Under the pieces are notes generated by a model that searched no databases, was not told where the DNA came from, and saw only the letters and a list, made by a program, of their open reading frames with translations. Positions 9,418 through 18,900 of a stretch of 64,000 nucleotides of DNA are shown here, piece by piece; within the stretch, counting starts at the first letter, position 1; the number at the start of each line of letters is the position of its first letter. A program made the translations under genes and the position numbers. The DNA is from Planctomycetes bacterium B3_Pla (GTDB taxonomy: Bacteria; Planctomycetota; Phycisphaerae; Sedimentisphaerales; Anaerobacaceae). The stretch is from assembly GCA_005223045.1 (NCBI GenBank), contig NJBM01000001.1, positions 62,001 through 126,000 of the forward strand, written 5' to 3'.

Positions 9418-11280
9418 ATGTGCGGCATAATAGCATATCTCGGTAAAAAGCCGGCCCAACCGGTCCTAATCGAGGGCTTGAAACGGCTGGAATATCGCGG
9501 CTACGATTCGGCCGGCGTGGCGCTGCTGGGCAGCGGTGCGATAAGGGTCCAAAAGACCGGCGGCAGAATCAGCGCTCTTGAGCAGATTCTGGATGAACCC
9601 AATGCCGCCGAGACGTTCGGCATCGGACACACCCGCTGGGCCACCCACGGCGAGCCGAACACGGTCAACGCACATCCACATCTGGACTTCACCGGCAAGA
9701 TCGCCGTCGTTCACAACGGCATCATAGAGAACTACGGCACGCTCAAAACATGGCTGCAAAGCGAAGGAACCGAATTCGCAAGCGAAACCGACACCGAAGT
9801 CATCACGGCCCTGATCGGCTACTTTTACGCTAAGTGCAACGAGAACGAAGGACAACTCAACGGGCAGAACAAATTCGAATGGGCCGTCCAGCAAGCTCTG
9901 CGCGAAGTGCACGGCACGTTCGGGCTTGCTATTGTCTGCTCTGATTTTCCCGACATGTTGATCGGCGCCAAAAAGGGAAGCCCCCTGATCCTGGGAGTCG
10001 GCGACAACGAATACATCCTCGCCTCGGATGCAGCCGCAATTGTCGAGCATACCCAGCAGGCGATTTATCTCTCTGACAACGAAATGGTCACGATAGGCCC
10101 GGACGGCTTCCATACAAAAACCATCGATAATGTCACCGTCAGCAAAGACCTCACCGAGATCGAATTCTCATTGGAGCAGATCGAACTGGGCGGCTTCGAG
10201 CACCACATGCTCAAAGAGATATTCGAGCAGCCAAAGGCCCTGCAAACCTGCATGGGGGGTCGAATCGACCGCCAGAACCACAGAATCAAGCTCGGCGGCA
10301 TAGGCTCATACCTGCGCGCACTAACGCGCACCAAACGACTGATCCTGACCGCCTGCGGCACCGCATTCCACGCCGGCCTGGTGGGAGAGTTTCTGTTCGA
10401 GCAGTTGGCGCGCATCCCGGCAGAAACCGAATACGCCAGCGAGTTTCGATATCGAAATCCGATCATCGAGGACGGCACAGTCGTCATCGCTATAAGCCAG
10501 TCCGGCGAGACGCTCGATACTTTCGCCGCGGTCCAGGAAGCCAAGCAGCGAGGAGCAACGGTGCTCGGCATCGTAAACGTCGTCGGCTCGTCCATCGCCC
10601 GCGAAACCGACGCGGGGATATACCTGCACGCAGGCCCTGAGATCGGCGTTGCCAGCACAAAGGCCTTCACGGGCCAGGTGGCGGTCCTGACAATGTTAGC
10701 TATCGAATTGGGCAGAAGAAGACACATCAGCAGCGATCAGGCCGACAAGCACGTCGATGAATTGGCACAGATTCCCGATAAGATAAACACCATCCTCACG
10801 CAGTCCGAGCGGATCAAAGAAATCGCAGCCGCAAATATCGATAAGGACAACTGGCTGTTCCTGGGCAGAGGCTTTAATTACCCGGTTGCGCTCGAAGGCG
10901 CTTTGAAGCTGAAGGAGATAAGCTACATCCACGCCGAGGGCCTGCCCGCCGCGGAGATGAAGCACGGCCCGATTGCGTTGATTGCCGACGGCATGCCGGC
11001 CGTGTTCGTCGCCACAGCCGGGCCGCAATACGAAAAGATAATGGGCAACATCGCCGAGGTAAAAGCACGAGGCGGCAGGATAATCGTAGTCGCCACCGAA
11101 GGCGACGAGAACATCCGCGCCCACGCCGACCATCTAATCACCATCCCCGACGCCCCGGAGCATTTGCAGCCGATGCTGACCGTCGTGCCTTTACAGTTAT
11201 TAGCCTACCACGCCGCCGTCCTCCGCGGCCAAGACGTTGACAAACCCCGAAACCTCGCCAAGAGCGTCACAGTCGAGTAA
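9418..11280 (+). CDS. glmS: Glutamine--fructose-6-phosphate aminotransferase (isomerizing)
   Basis: 620 residues. Makes glucosamine-6-phosphate, the first step to UDP-GlcNAc for the cell wall and lipopolysaccharide. The N-terminal Ntn glutaminase domain begins MCGIIAYLG with Cys2 as nucleophile and contains YRGYDSAG and GIGHTRWATHG. Two SIS sugar-isomerase domains follow (LTACGTAFHAGLV, AISQSGETLDT; then LKEISYIHAEGLPAAEMKHG). It ends with the conserved PRNLAKSVTVE. No clear ribosome-binding site precedes the ATG, but Cys2 fixes the start. I saw no glmS ribozyme core upstream. Confidence 0.97.
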   Translation: MCGIIAYLGKKPAQPVLIEGLKRLEYRGYDSAGVALLGSGAIRVQKTGGRISALEQILDEPNAAETFGIGHTRWATHGEPNTVNAHPHLDFTGKIAVVHNGIIENYGTLKTWLQSEGTEFASETDTEVITALIGYFYAKCNENEGQLNGQNKFEWAVQQALREVHGTFGLAIVCSDFPDMLIGAKKGSPLILGVGDNEYILASDAAAIVEHTQQAIYLSDNEMVTIGPDGFHTKTIDNVTVSKDLTEIEFSLEQIELGGFEHHMLKEIFEQPKALQTCMGGRIDRQNHRIKLGGIGSYLRALTRTKRLILTACGTAFHAGLVGEFLFEQLARIPAETEYASEFRYRNPIIEDGTVVIAISQSGETLDTFAAVQEAKQRGATVLGIVNVVGSSIARETDAGIYLHAGPEIGVASTKAFTGQVAVLTMLAIELGRRRHISSDQADKHVDELAQIPDKINTILTQSERIKEIAAANIDKDNWLFLGRGFNYPVALEGALKLKEISYIHAEGLPAAEMKHGPIALIADGMPAVFVATAGPQYEKIMGNIAEVKARGGRIIVVATEGDENIRAHADHLITIPDAPEHLQPMLTVVPLQLLAYHAAVLRGQDVDKPRNLAKSVTVE

Positions 11281-11530
11281 CGACACGCATTTGCTATTAG
11301 CGAATTAGTTAATTAGAAATTGGCGGGGTTGAGCTGATGCGACCGCAATTTTTGGAGATTTCGCGGGTTTGAGAATTCGCAGGACTGGAAAAGTCGAAAG
11401 GTTTCGGTTATTGTGAATTTGTATCTTGAATCTGTTTCGAGCTTCGATGTTCTGTTTCGAGTTTATCATCATGGGAATTGGTGAGAATTGCGACAAGACG
11501 GCACGGCGGGACTTGCCCGGCGAAAAACAA

Positions 11531-12295
11531 ATGCCTGTTCGTTTTCGGTGGGGCAACTTTCGGCCTGAGCTCAAGTCGAAGGAGCCCCACCCTACGTGGC
11601 CCGGCAGGGGATTTACGCTTATTGAACTGCTTGTCGTTATAGCGATCATCGCCCTGCTGCTGGCGGTTCTTATGCCGTCGCTTAGAAAAGTCAGGTCCAT
11701 CGCGAAACGGGTGGTCTGCGCGCATAACCTCAAGCAAATCAGCCTGGCAGTCGATTTGTACCTTTATTCGAACGACAACACCTATCCGTGTGCGCAGGAT
11801 CCGCTGCCGACGGGCTATTGGCTTTGGATGGGTCGCGGCTGGCGGAGCTTTGTCGAGCCGCATCTGGGCGGCAATATCGATCCCAACAATCCTTCGGTTC
11901 TGTTCTGTCCGCAGGACCGGGAGGCGAAAGACAAGTATGAGGGTACGAGTTATTCCTACTCGCTGGCTTTTTATCACAATCCCGAGCAGATAGCCGATAT
12001 GAACAGCACGGCCGATACCTACGGGGCGAATTCTCAGCCTTCCATACCGCAACGAAGCATGAATGTTGCCAGGCCTTCGGGCAAGATTCTCATGGGCGAA
12101 TGGCTCAGCAATCACACACCCATAAACAGAGATGACGGATGGTGGTGCTGGGAAGGTCGTCGCAACTACCTTTTCGTTGACGGCCAGGTCAGCTTGTTGA
12201 GGGCCAGGGAAATTCGCCCGGCTCGTGATGGACTGCCGGATGCTAATCTGACCGTCCGGGGGATCAAGGGCGTGGACTGGCCGGCATTGGAATAG
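11531..12295 (+). CDS. Prepilin-like protein (type II/IV pseudopilin N-terminus)
   Basis: About 254 residues with a class III prepilin signal: G^[24 protein letters not shown], cut before Phe by a prepilin peptidase and held in the inner membrane by the helix. The C-terminal part has [12 protein letters not shown], resembling the H-X9-DG domain of planctomycete prepilin-like proteins, but the His position is Trp. The start is uncertain. The open frame runs back to a TTG at 11426 through repeat-like sequence, ATG 11531 is the last in-frame ATG before the signal, and no clear ribosome-binding site is seen. The 27-residue leader is encoded by a GC-rich palindrome (11547-11596). Confidence 0.8.
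   Translation: MPVRFRWGNFRPELKSKEPHPTWPGRGFTLIELLVVIAIIALLLAVLMPSLRKVRSIAKRVVCAHNLKQISLAVDLYLYSNDNTYPCAQDPLPTGYWLWMGRGWRSFVEPHLGGNIDPNNPSVLFCPQDREAKDKYEGTSYSYSLAFYHNPEQIADMNSTADTYGANSQPSIPQRSMNVARPSGKILMGEWLSNHTPINRDDGWWCWEGRRNYLFVDGQVSLLRAREIRPARDGLPDANLTVRGIKGVDWPALE
11547..11596. repeat. REP-like palindrome inside the prepilin leader
   Basis: GGTGGGGC (11547-11554) pairs with GCCCCACC (11584-11591). The inner segments CTTTCGGCCTGAG and CTCAAGTCGAAGG are largely complementary. The right end GCCCCACCCTACG is the exact reverse complement of CGTAGGGTGGGGC at 24892-24904, so this is a dispersed element. Confidence 0.75.
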
Positions 12296-12395
12296 AAGAG
12301 GAGTTCCGGACAGAAACTGGAACTGAATACCGGGGGGTTATCATGTTATTAGTCGCAAGCGCAAAAGATTCTTGCCGCTCCTTGGTTTTTAGCTG

Positions 12396-12424
12396 TTGAC
12401 ATATCACATCTGCTGTTATATATA
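12396..12424 (+). promoter_or_regulatory. Sigma-70-type promoter of ppdK
   Basis: TTGACA (12396-12401), a 17-base spacer and TATATA (12419-12424). It predicts a leader of roughly 115 bases before ppdK. An AAGGAG ribosome-binding site lies near 12532. Confidence 0.7.
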
Positions 12425-12546
12425 GTGCGCTTTCGTTTAAGTTGAGGAACTTTTCGCTGGATTGGTGTACGGCAGGCTCGGATACCTGTCCAGGTGGTTA
12501 TAGGTTTCCAGAGTTATCAGATTCTCTTTAGAAGGAGCCTCTTAGA

Positions 12547-15252
12547 ATGGCACAAAAACGAGTATATTTTTTTGGCGGCGGCAAGGCCGAAGGTAATGCG
12601 AAAATGAAGGAGCTTCTGGGCGGCAAGGGCGCTAACCTTGCCGAGATGACAAATCTCGGTGTGCCGGTCCCGCCGGGCTTCACTATCGCTACGAAGGTGT
12701 GCAGGGAATTCTATAAATCCAAAGGCAAATGGCCGGTAGGTCTCGAGCGGGAGGTCAACAGGAATCTCGCCAAGCTGGAAAAGGCGATGGACGCAACATT
12801 GGGCGACCCCGACAAGCCGCTGCTCGTTAGTGTCAGAAGCGGAGCGGCCGTATCGATGCCGGGTATGATGGATACGGTTCTGAATCTCGGACTGAATGAC
12901 GATGTTATCGAAGGCATTATAAAGAAGACGCGGAATCCCCGGTTCGCGTATGACATCTACCGCCGGTTCATCGACATGTTCGGCGACGTTGTCATGGGCT
13001 GCGACCATGAGTACTTCGAAGAGGTAATTCATACCGCCAAGGAAAAAGCCGGAGTCAATCTTGACAACGAGTTAAGTGCGAAGCAATTGGAAGACGTTGT
13101 CGCCAAGTACAAGAACGTTTACAAAAAGCACGTCGGAGAATTGTTCCCTCAGGATGGAAAGACTCAGTTGAAACACGCCATCAACGCGGTGTTCGGTTCG
13201 TGGAACATCGCTCGTGCGGTCAAGTATCGTCAGCTCAACAATATTACGGGCCTTCTCGGAACAGCCGTGAACGTTCAGGCGATGGTTTTCGGCAACATGG
13301 GCAGAGGTTGCGGCACGGGCGTTTGCTTTACGCGCAATCCCAGCACCGGCAAGAAAGAATTTTACGGCGAGTTTCTGATGAACGCCCAGGGCGAAGACGT
13401 CGTTGCCGGCATCAGGACGCCGGTGCCGTTGAAGAAATTGGGCAGGGTGATGCCGAAGGCTTACAAGCAGCTTACCGACCTGATGACAAGGTTGGAGAAG
13501 CACTACAAGGACATGCAGGATATGGAATTCACTATTCAAAGCAAGGTGCTCTATATCCTCCAGACGCGAACGGGCAAGCGCACCGCCGAAGCGGCGGTCA
13601 AGATCGCCGTGGATATGGTCCAGGAAAAGCTCATTCCCAGGAAAGAGGCGGTCAACCGCGTCGAGCCAGAGCAGTTGGATCGTCTGCTTCACCCGCACTT
13701 TGATCCCAAGGCAACGCGCAAAGTAATCGCCAAGGGTCTTCCCGCGTCGCCCGGCGCCGCCGTCGGACAGGCCGTATTCACCGCCGACACCGCCGAGGCG
13801 TGGAAGGCCAAGGGTAAGAAGGTCGTTCTCATTCGGATAGAAACCAGCCCCGAAGACATCGGCGGCATGGACGCGGCGGTCGGCATTTTGACCGCTCGCG
13901 GCGGCATGACAAGCCACGCGGCAGTCGTTGCACGCGGCATGGGTAAATGCTGCGTCGCCGGCGTCGGCTCACTGAACATCAACTACAAAACAAAGAAGCT
14001 CACCGTTGACAAACTCACAATCAAGGAAGGCGACTGGATCAGCCTCGACGGCTCGACAGGTGAGCTAATGACCGGGCAGCTTCCTACAGTCGAGCCGAAA
14101 ATGAGCGGCGACTTCGGCAAGTTCATGGAGATCTGCGACAAGATTCGCAAGCTGGGAGTTCGTACGAACGCCGATACACCTGATGACTCAAAGCGGGCAA
14201 GAGAGTTTGGCGCCGAAGGTATCGGTCTTTGCCGGACCGAGCACATGTTCTTCGAGGGTGACCGGATCTGGCCCGTCAGGCAGATAATCCTGGCCGCCGA
14301 CGATTACGCATTGATGCTCGAGAAGATCGAAGCCGCCGAGACCGTTAAAGAGAAAAAGGCCATCGAAAAAGAAAACGCCGTCGCCAAGAAGCAGTTCGAG
14401 GGCGCATTGAAGAAACTGCTGCCGTACCAGCGAAGCGACTTCGAGGGCATCTTCAAGGCGATGGCCGGTTTGCCGGTTACAATTCGCCTGCTCGATCCGC
14501 CGTTACACGAGTTCCTGCCGCAGGACAGAGCCAGCCAGGCGGAGATGGCGCTGCGGCTCGGCATCAAGCCCGCCGCCGTCAAGGCAAAGGTCGATCAGTT
14601 ACACGAGTTCAACCCGATGCTTGGTCATCGCGGCTGCCGGCTGGCTATAACGTATCCGCCGATCTGCCGAATGCAGGCAAGGGCGATCATCGAGGCTGCA
14701 TTGAACGTCAAGAAGACCGGCAAGGTCGTGCTGCCTGAGATCATGGTCCCACTGGCCGGCGAACTCAAGGAATATAAGCTGGTCAAAGACGAAATCGTCG
14801 CCGAGATCAAGAAGGTCTTCAAGGAAAGAAAGGCCAGGATCAGGTACATGATCGGAACGATGATCGAGGTCCCGAGGGCCGCGTTGACGGCCGATGAGAT
14901 CGCGACCGAAGCGGAATTTTTCAGCTTCGGCACAAACGACCTGACGCAGATGACGATGGGCTTCTCGCGGGACGATGCCGGCAAGTTCTTAGGTGAATAC
15001 GTCAACAAGGGCATCTATGCGGCAGACCCGTTCCAGCAACTCGACCAGGTCGGCGTCGGAAAATTGGTCGAAATGGGAACCAGGCTCGGCAGAAAGACCA
15101 AAAAGAAACTGAAGGTCGGCATCTGCGGCGAGCACGGCGGCGAGCCCAGCAGTATCGACTTCTGCCACCGCGTAGGCATGAATTACGTCTCATGCTCGCC
15201 GTTCAGGGTCCCGATAGCAAGACTCTCAGCGGCACAGGCGGCAGTTAGATAA
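12547..15252 (+). CDS. ppdK: Pyruvate, phosphate dikinase
   Basis: 901 residues, full length. Interconverts pyruvate, ATP and phosphate with phosphoenolpyruvate, AMP and pyrophosphate, in glycolysis or gluconeogenesis. The N-terminal ATP-grasp domain carries LLGGKGANLAEM and SVRSGAAVSMPGMMDT. The central phosphohistidine domain has GGMTSHAAVVARGMG with His near 457. The C-terminal PEP/pyruvate barrel has GLCRTEHMFF and GICGEHGGEPSS with the catalytic Cys near 860. The start follows AGAAGGAG at a good distance and a strong promoter lies about 120 bases upstream, so the gene is probably a single-gene unit. Confidence 0.97.
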   Translation: MAQKRVYFFGGGKAEGNAKMKELLGGKGANLAEMTNLGVPVPPGFTIATKVCREFYKSKGKWPVGLEREVNRNLAKLEKAMDATLGDPDKPLLVSVRSGAAVSMPGMMDTVLNLGLNDDVIEGIIKKTRNPRFAYDIYRRFIDMFGDVVMGCDHEYFEEVIHTAKEKAGVNLDNELSAKQLEDVVAKYKNVYKKHVGELFPQDGKTQLKHAINAVFGSWNIARAVKYRQLNNITGLLGTAVNVQAMVFGNMGRGCGTGVCFTRNPSTGKKEFYGEFLMNAQGEDVVAGIRTPVPLKKLGRVMPKAYKQLTDLMTRLEKHYKDMQDMEFTIQSKVLYILQTRTGKRTAEAAVKIAVDMVQEKLIPRKEAVNRVEPEQLDRLLHPHFDPKATRKVIAKGLPASPGAAVGQAVFTADTAEAWKAKGKKVVLIRIETSPEDIGGMDAAVGILTARGGMTSHAAVVARGMGKCCVAGVGSLNINYKTKKLTVDKLTIKEGDWISLDGSTGELMTGQLPTVEPKMSGDFGKFMEICDKIRKLGVRTNADTPDDSKRAREFGAEGIGLCRTEHMFFEGDRIWPVRQIILAADDYALMLEKIEAAETVKEKKAIEKENAVAKKQFEGALKKLLPYQRSDFEGIFKAMAGLPVTIRLLDPPLHEFLPQDRASQAEMALRLGIKPAAVKAKVDQLHEFNPMLGHRGCRLAITYPPICRMQARAIIEAALNVKKTGKVVLPEIMVPLAGELKEYKLVKDEIVAEIKKVFKERKARIRYMIGTMIEVPRAALTADEIATEAEFFSFGTNDLTQMTMGFSRDDAGKFLGEYVNKGIYAADPFQQLDQVGVGKLVEMGTRLGRKTKKKLKVGICGEHGGEPSSIDFCHRVGMNYVSCSPFRVPIARLSAAQAAVR

Positions 15253-15335
15253 TTGACTATTTTCGATTGACTATTGACTATTGCGTATGTCGTATATCGT
15301 ATGTCGTGCGCTGAGGCTGATAGTATCAGCCGCAC

Positions 15336-15386
15336 TGTCATTCCTGCGAAAGCAGTCCCGTAAGGGACGCCTTACGGCGGAATCCA
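15336..15386 (+). repeat. REP family A copy, interrupted
   Basis: It begins TGTCATTCCTGCGAAAGCAG and ends GGAATCCAG like the other family A copies (39322, 57829, 57981). The palindrome is interrupted by a small extra stem, TCCCGTAAGGGA plus CGCCTTACGGC. Confidence 0.7.
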
Positions 15387-15510
15387 GATACGAGATACGA
15401 TTTTGATTGACTATTGATTGTCGATGATTTATAATGGAATGTTGAAAATCGAGGAGAGCCATCGTATCGCCTCTGCGGTACGGCGGACAGCGGTTAATCG
15501 GTAAACGGCC

Positions 15511-15541
15511 TGGCAGGCATCAGCCTGTCAGACCATTTTTT
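15511..15541 (+). terminator. Possible Rho-independent terminator downstream of ppdK
   Basis: TGGCAGGC and GCCTGTCA form an eight-pair stem with one G-U pair and a four-base loop, followed after GACCA by six Ts. The five-base gap before the Ts makes it a weak candidate. Confidence 0.35.
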
Positions 15542-15596
15542 ATACCCGCCGCAGCAATATCTCTGTTTGGAAACAGGAAGTATGAACAAGAAGATG

Positions 15597-18452
15597 TCAC
15601 TTGCCGATGGCTTCCGGCAGGAAGTTCTCCATTACCCAGAGACCTCCCTGGTAGCCCAGTGCATTAAAAACAATACGTTTACCATCCGGATGCACACAGA
15701 GACCAGAATCCCAATAGCCTAGTTTGGGTGTAACAAAAATCTCTCGTGGCTCACCGCCTTCTATAGGAATCTGCCACAGCACAGTATGCCAGTAATCTTT
15801 GGGGATGCTCAGGAGCACGCTCTTTCCGTCGGATGACCAGGCAACACATCTGAATCCCTCCATTTCATCGTGGGGTGGCTTCCAGTCCCGAGGCAACAAC
15901 TCCCGAATTTGTTTATTCTCAACAGTAACGATCTTCAACTGTGAAGGAGAATTAGGGTCAGCATGGGCAATAGCTACCTTCTTTCCGTCAGGCGACAAGT
16001 CCCAGCATCTCAAGCCAGCCGGTTGGAATTCAGATATTTTCTCTTCCTGGTCGGTTTCCAGGTTCCTAACCAACAATGACCCCCACCCGCTTGTGTAGAA
16101 AAGAGATTTTCCATCTGGGGACAGCTCAGCTCGCCATGGCCTACTTTCACTTTGCATAAGAACACTGCTCTGGCCTGTTTTGATGTCGACCTTGTAGACT
16201 CTCCTGGGCAAAGGCTGATCAGGCCAGCGCACTGAGAAGTGAGTTGCAAGAAGAGACTGTCCGTCAGGAGACCATGTGAGCCAGCGAATCGGTGGAAGAT
16301 TCGGATCGAGTACACGTTCCTGTCCAGTTGCCAGAGAGCGAATGTGAATGTTTTTGGGTCCCTTCGCACAGTATGCCAGGTGTTGTCCGTCAGGTGACCA
16401 TGCCGGGCAACCGTATAGGCCGGGTTGAACCGGTTTTAGTTCTTCCAAGACTTTTCCTGTTTTTATGTCGATACCGAGGGTGTAAACATTGCCCATATAC
16501 CAGGAACGATTGTAGTAGTAGTCACCGTTCAGCGTGAAACCTACTGGGGAACCAATGTCTATATTCTTGTATGCCAGCCGAGCCTGGCCTTGTGGTTTGC
16601 CATCAGCCATAGGTTGAAGCCACGCATCGCACTTGCCAGTACGTTCACTCGTAAACAAGATGTGTTGACCGTCCGGCGCCCAGCCCAATAGCTTTGCCTT
16701 GGGGTGATCTTCTACACGTACCTCATGACCGGTCTCAGTTGAAAAGACAAAGAGATCATATTTTGCACTCCCGGTCGGTTCCGGAGTTTCGACATTGTAC
16801 GCAACAAAGCGGCCATCCGGTGAAAGATCAACCACACCATGGTAATATATGGGTCCTTGGGAGACATGGGGAGTGCTTTGGACTGATCCATCTTCGATGG
16901 TCACCCAAACAAATTCCGGCTCATCCTTCTCGTCAAACCGAATCCCTAGAATGCGTTTTCCGTCCGGCGACCAGTCTTTGGGCCAGATATTCTCACCGGT
17001 TTGAACGATTCGGCGTTGAGAACCGTCCAGATTGATAATCTGTAATTGATGATTCTTTTCTTTGCCGTCATACCAATAGTAGGCAACTGTCTTGCCGTCC
17101 GGAGACATAACTGGTTCATGTGCACGGTAACCTTTTTGTGCTTGCTCCACCAGAAACTGTCTCTTCCCGGTGGATAATTCGCGGATTGCAATCGCGTTGT
17201 TAGGATCATAATAGCTAATGTCGCAAACATACCTTCCATTGGGTGAGATCGAGGTCGGCCACCACGTCGTCCCACTTTCCGACACTTGGCGGAGCCCCGT
17301 CTTGGTTTCAGGCTTTGCGACTGAGTTTTCCGATGCCTTCGTGTCTTCCGCGTGCGGCAGAGAGACACAGGCAAGGAAAAGGATCAAAACAACGGCCATG
17401 GGCGACCATTGATATGAGTTGTTTTTGAATTGTGTAATCATGGCGATTCTCCTTTTCAATTGAGATCTGTTTTCTATAATTCCCGCCATGGCGGGCAAAC
17501 GGCGCGAGCGTGAGAATCGACGGAGCAGAGCCACTATTGCCCCGCCGTATTCGTGCGATTTCTCCTGGCCCGTTCGCGTGAGCACTAAAGCGTCACAGGC
17601 GAGTTCCCGGTCCGTCCGCATCCGATAGAAGGCGAACCAGATGAGCGGATTGAACCAGTGCAGAATCTGCAACAGGCTTGTCAGCCACCCGAGGTAAATG
17701 TCACGGCGTTTGAGGTGAGCCAGTTCATGCAGGAAGACGTATCGCATCTCCTCGCGGGTCGCGGTATCGAGCATCTCTCGCGGCAGGAGTAAACGCGGCC
17801 GGACAAACCCAAAAAGACCCGGGCTCCTGACCTCGTTGCTCGGGACAACCACCACGAGGCTCTGGACATCCATCTGTGCCTTGCACTCTTCGAAGAGTTC
17901 GAGCATCTCCTGGTTCACCAGCGCACGGTCGCGTTTGACGATCCGCCAGAGGGCCAAATCGCTCACAAGAATATACGCCCCGATCACTATTGCGCCGACT
18001 GACCAGAGAATCGGCAGGACCGGACGGAATGAGATCGGCAACAATCCCAGTTCGCTCGGCACATTGCCAAGTACCTGCGGTTCACGAGCAGTTTCATCCG
18101 GAATTGCGGCTTCGGATTCCGGGACTTGAGTTTCTGTCCGATCGGAAGCGGCGGCGGTCTGTGCCGGCTCATGAATCCCTTGCCGTTCAGTGGTTTCAGA
18201 TACTTGCAGTCGTTGAACCTGCCGATGCCACGATGGGACTAAATTAAACAGACTCAACCGGCTCGAGGGCGCCCAGGGCAGCACCATACGCAGTAACAAC
18301 ACCAACCAAAGGGCGTGACACCACCGCGGACCCAGCTTGCCGCCAAGCGTTTTCTGAGCTGCCAGAATCAGACAGATTACCACGCTGCCAATCACGGTCG
18401 TTTGCAGGAGCCAGTCAAAAAATGGCTGAATAAAGGTCATCATATCTTCCAT
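15597..18452 (-). CDS. BlaR1-like M56 metallopeptidase fused to a PD40/TolB-type beta-propeller
   Basis: 951 residues. N-terminal hydrophobic segments (about 15-60 and 145-170) anchor an M56 zinc peptidase domain with HELAHLKRRD at about 242-251; the first HELAH pair gives the zinc ligands. After another membrane segment (VVLILFLACVSLPHA, about 355-370), residues ~400-951 carry some eleven WSPDGK-type blade motifs (MSPDGKTV, WSPDGKRI, LSPDGRFV, WAPDGQHI and others), a TolB/PD40 propeller. In BlaR1/MecR1 an external sensor triggers the peptidase, leading to BlaI loss; here the propeller probably takes the sensor place (inference). It starts two bases after the BlaI stop, so the two form an operon. 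Confidence 0.88.
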   Translation of the reverse strand: MEDMMTFIQPFFDWLLQTTVIGSVVICLILAAQKTLGGKLGPRWCHALWLVLLLRMVLPWAPSSRLSLFNLVPSWHRQVQRLQVSETTERQGIHEPAQTAAASDRTETQVPESEAAIPDETAREPQVLGNVPSELGLLPISFRPVLPILWSVGAIVIGAYILVSDLALWRIVKRDRALVNQEMLELFEECKAQMDVQSLVVVVPSNEVRSPGLFGFVRPRLLLPREMLDTATREEMRYVFLHELAHLKRRDIYLGWLTSLLQILHWFNPLIWFAFYRMRTDRELACDALVLTRTGQEKSHEYGGAIVALLRRFSRSRRLPAMAGIIENRSQLKRRIAMITQFKNNSYQWSPMAVVLILFLACVSLPHAEDTKASENSVAKPETKTGLRQVSESGTTWWPTSISPNGRYVCDISYYDPNNAIAIRELSTGKRQFLVEQAQKGYRAHEPVMSPDGKTVAYYWYDGKEKNHQLQIINLDGSQRRIVQTGENIWPKDWSPDGKRILGIRFDEKDEPEFVWVTIEDGSVQSTPHVSQGPIYYHGVVDLSPDGRFVAYNVETPEPTGSAKYDLFVFSTETGHEVRVEDHPKAKLLGWAPDGQHILFTSERTGKCDAWLQPMADGKPQGQARLAYKNIDIGSPVGFTLNGDYYYNRSWYMGNVYTLGIDIKTGKVLEELKPVQPGLYGCPAWSPDGQHLAYCAKGPKNIHIRSLATGQERVLDPNLPPIRWLTWSPDGQSLLATHFSVRWPDQPLPRRVYKVDIKTGQSSVLMQSESRPWRAELSPDGKSLFYTSGWGSLLVRNLETDQEEKISEFQPAGLRCWDLSPDGKKVAIAHADPNSPSQLKIVTVENKQIRELLPRDWKPPHDEMEGFRCVAWSSDGKSVLLSIPKDYWHTVLWQIPIEGGEPREIFVTPKLGYWDSGLCVHPDGKRIVFNALGYQGGLWVMENFLPEAIGK

Positions 18453-18454
18453 CC

Positions 18455-18835
18455 TTATCCCTTTCTTTTCCGGTCGAGGACCTTCTGCAAATCGTCGATC
18501 TCCCGGGCTGACAGATCCGCATCTTCAAGGAACGCAGCTAAAGCTGGTTTTGCTGCGCCCTGGTAGACACGCCGAACGAACGACTTAGTCTCAGAGCGGA
18601 CACACGCCGACTCAGCAACAGCGGCGGAATACCGATAGCGGTAGCCTTCCTCGGTAACCTTGATCGCGCCTTTCTTCACCAGCCTGCTTATCAAGGTCTT
18701 GATCGTTCTGGGTTTCCACTTCACCTCGCCTGACAAGACGTTTACAACGTCATTCGCCGTCTGGGGCCCGTGCTCCCACAGCACCTGCATCACTCGCCAT
18801 TCCGAGTCGGCTATTCTGGGTAATTCTTTTTTCAT
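18455..18835 (-). CDS. BlaI/MecI/CopY-family transcriptional repressor
   Basis: 126 residues with a winged-helix domain (RIADSEWRVMQVLWEHGPQT, then WKPRTIKTLISRLVKKGAI) and a C-terminal dimer region, the normal length for BlaI. It represses its own promoter until cleaved or inactivated through the M56 partner encoded immediately downstream. GGAGAA sits about eight bases before the ATG. Two TACAnnTGTA-type operators lie in its promoter, so autoregulation is visible in the sequence. The regulated stimulus is unknown; no beta-lactamase lies nearby. Confidence 0.93.
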   Translation of the reverse strand: MKKELPRIADSEWRVMQVLWEHGPQTANDVVNVLSGEVKWKPRTIKTLISRLVKKGAIKVTEEGYRYRYSAAVAESACVRSETKSFVRRVYQGAAKPALAAFLEDADLSAREIDDLQKVLDRKRKG

Positions 18836-18851
18836 TGTATTTCTCCATGAT

Positions 18852-18887
18852 TACATTAGTAGTCATTTGCATTGTATTACAAATGTA
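18852..18887 (-). promoter_or_regulatory. Tandem BlaI-type operators in the blaI promoter
   Basis: TACAAATGTA (18878-18887) is a perfect TACA-N2-TGTA dyad of the kind bound by BlaI/MecI. TACATTAGTA (18852-18861) matches it with one mismatched half-site base. Both sit in 17-base direct repeats starting at 18850 and 18876 that agree at 14 of 17 positions, 26 bases apart. Confidence 0.75.
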
Positions 18888-18900
18888 GTCATCTGGTCAA
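18871..18900 (-). promoter_or_regulatory. blaI-M56 promoter overlapping an operator
   Basis: On the minus strand, TTGACC (18895-18900), an 18-base spacer and TACAAT (18871-18876). One operator occupies the spacer and the other lies near the predicted transcription start, the expected geometry for repression. Confidence 0.65.

Larger units (their letters stand above)
15253..15596. other. 344-base convergent gap with repeats and a weak terminator
   Basis: Between ppdK and the M56 gene, which converge. It contains low-complexity tandem fragments of GACTATT and TCGTATATCGTATG (about 15253-15330), a REP copy (15336-15386), and a hairpin followed by Ts (15511-15541). No gene is seen. Confidence 0.6.

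Noticed and set aside
11426..11530. Extension of the prepilin-like gene to a TTG at 11426
   Set aside because: The stretch contains a 20-base tandem-like repeat (TCTGTTTCGAG words) and no ribosome-binding site.
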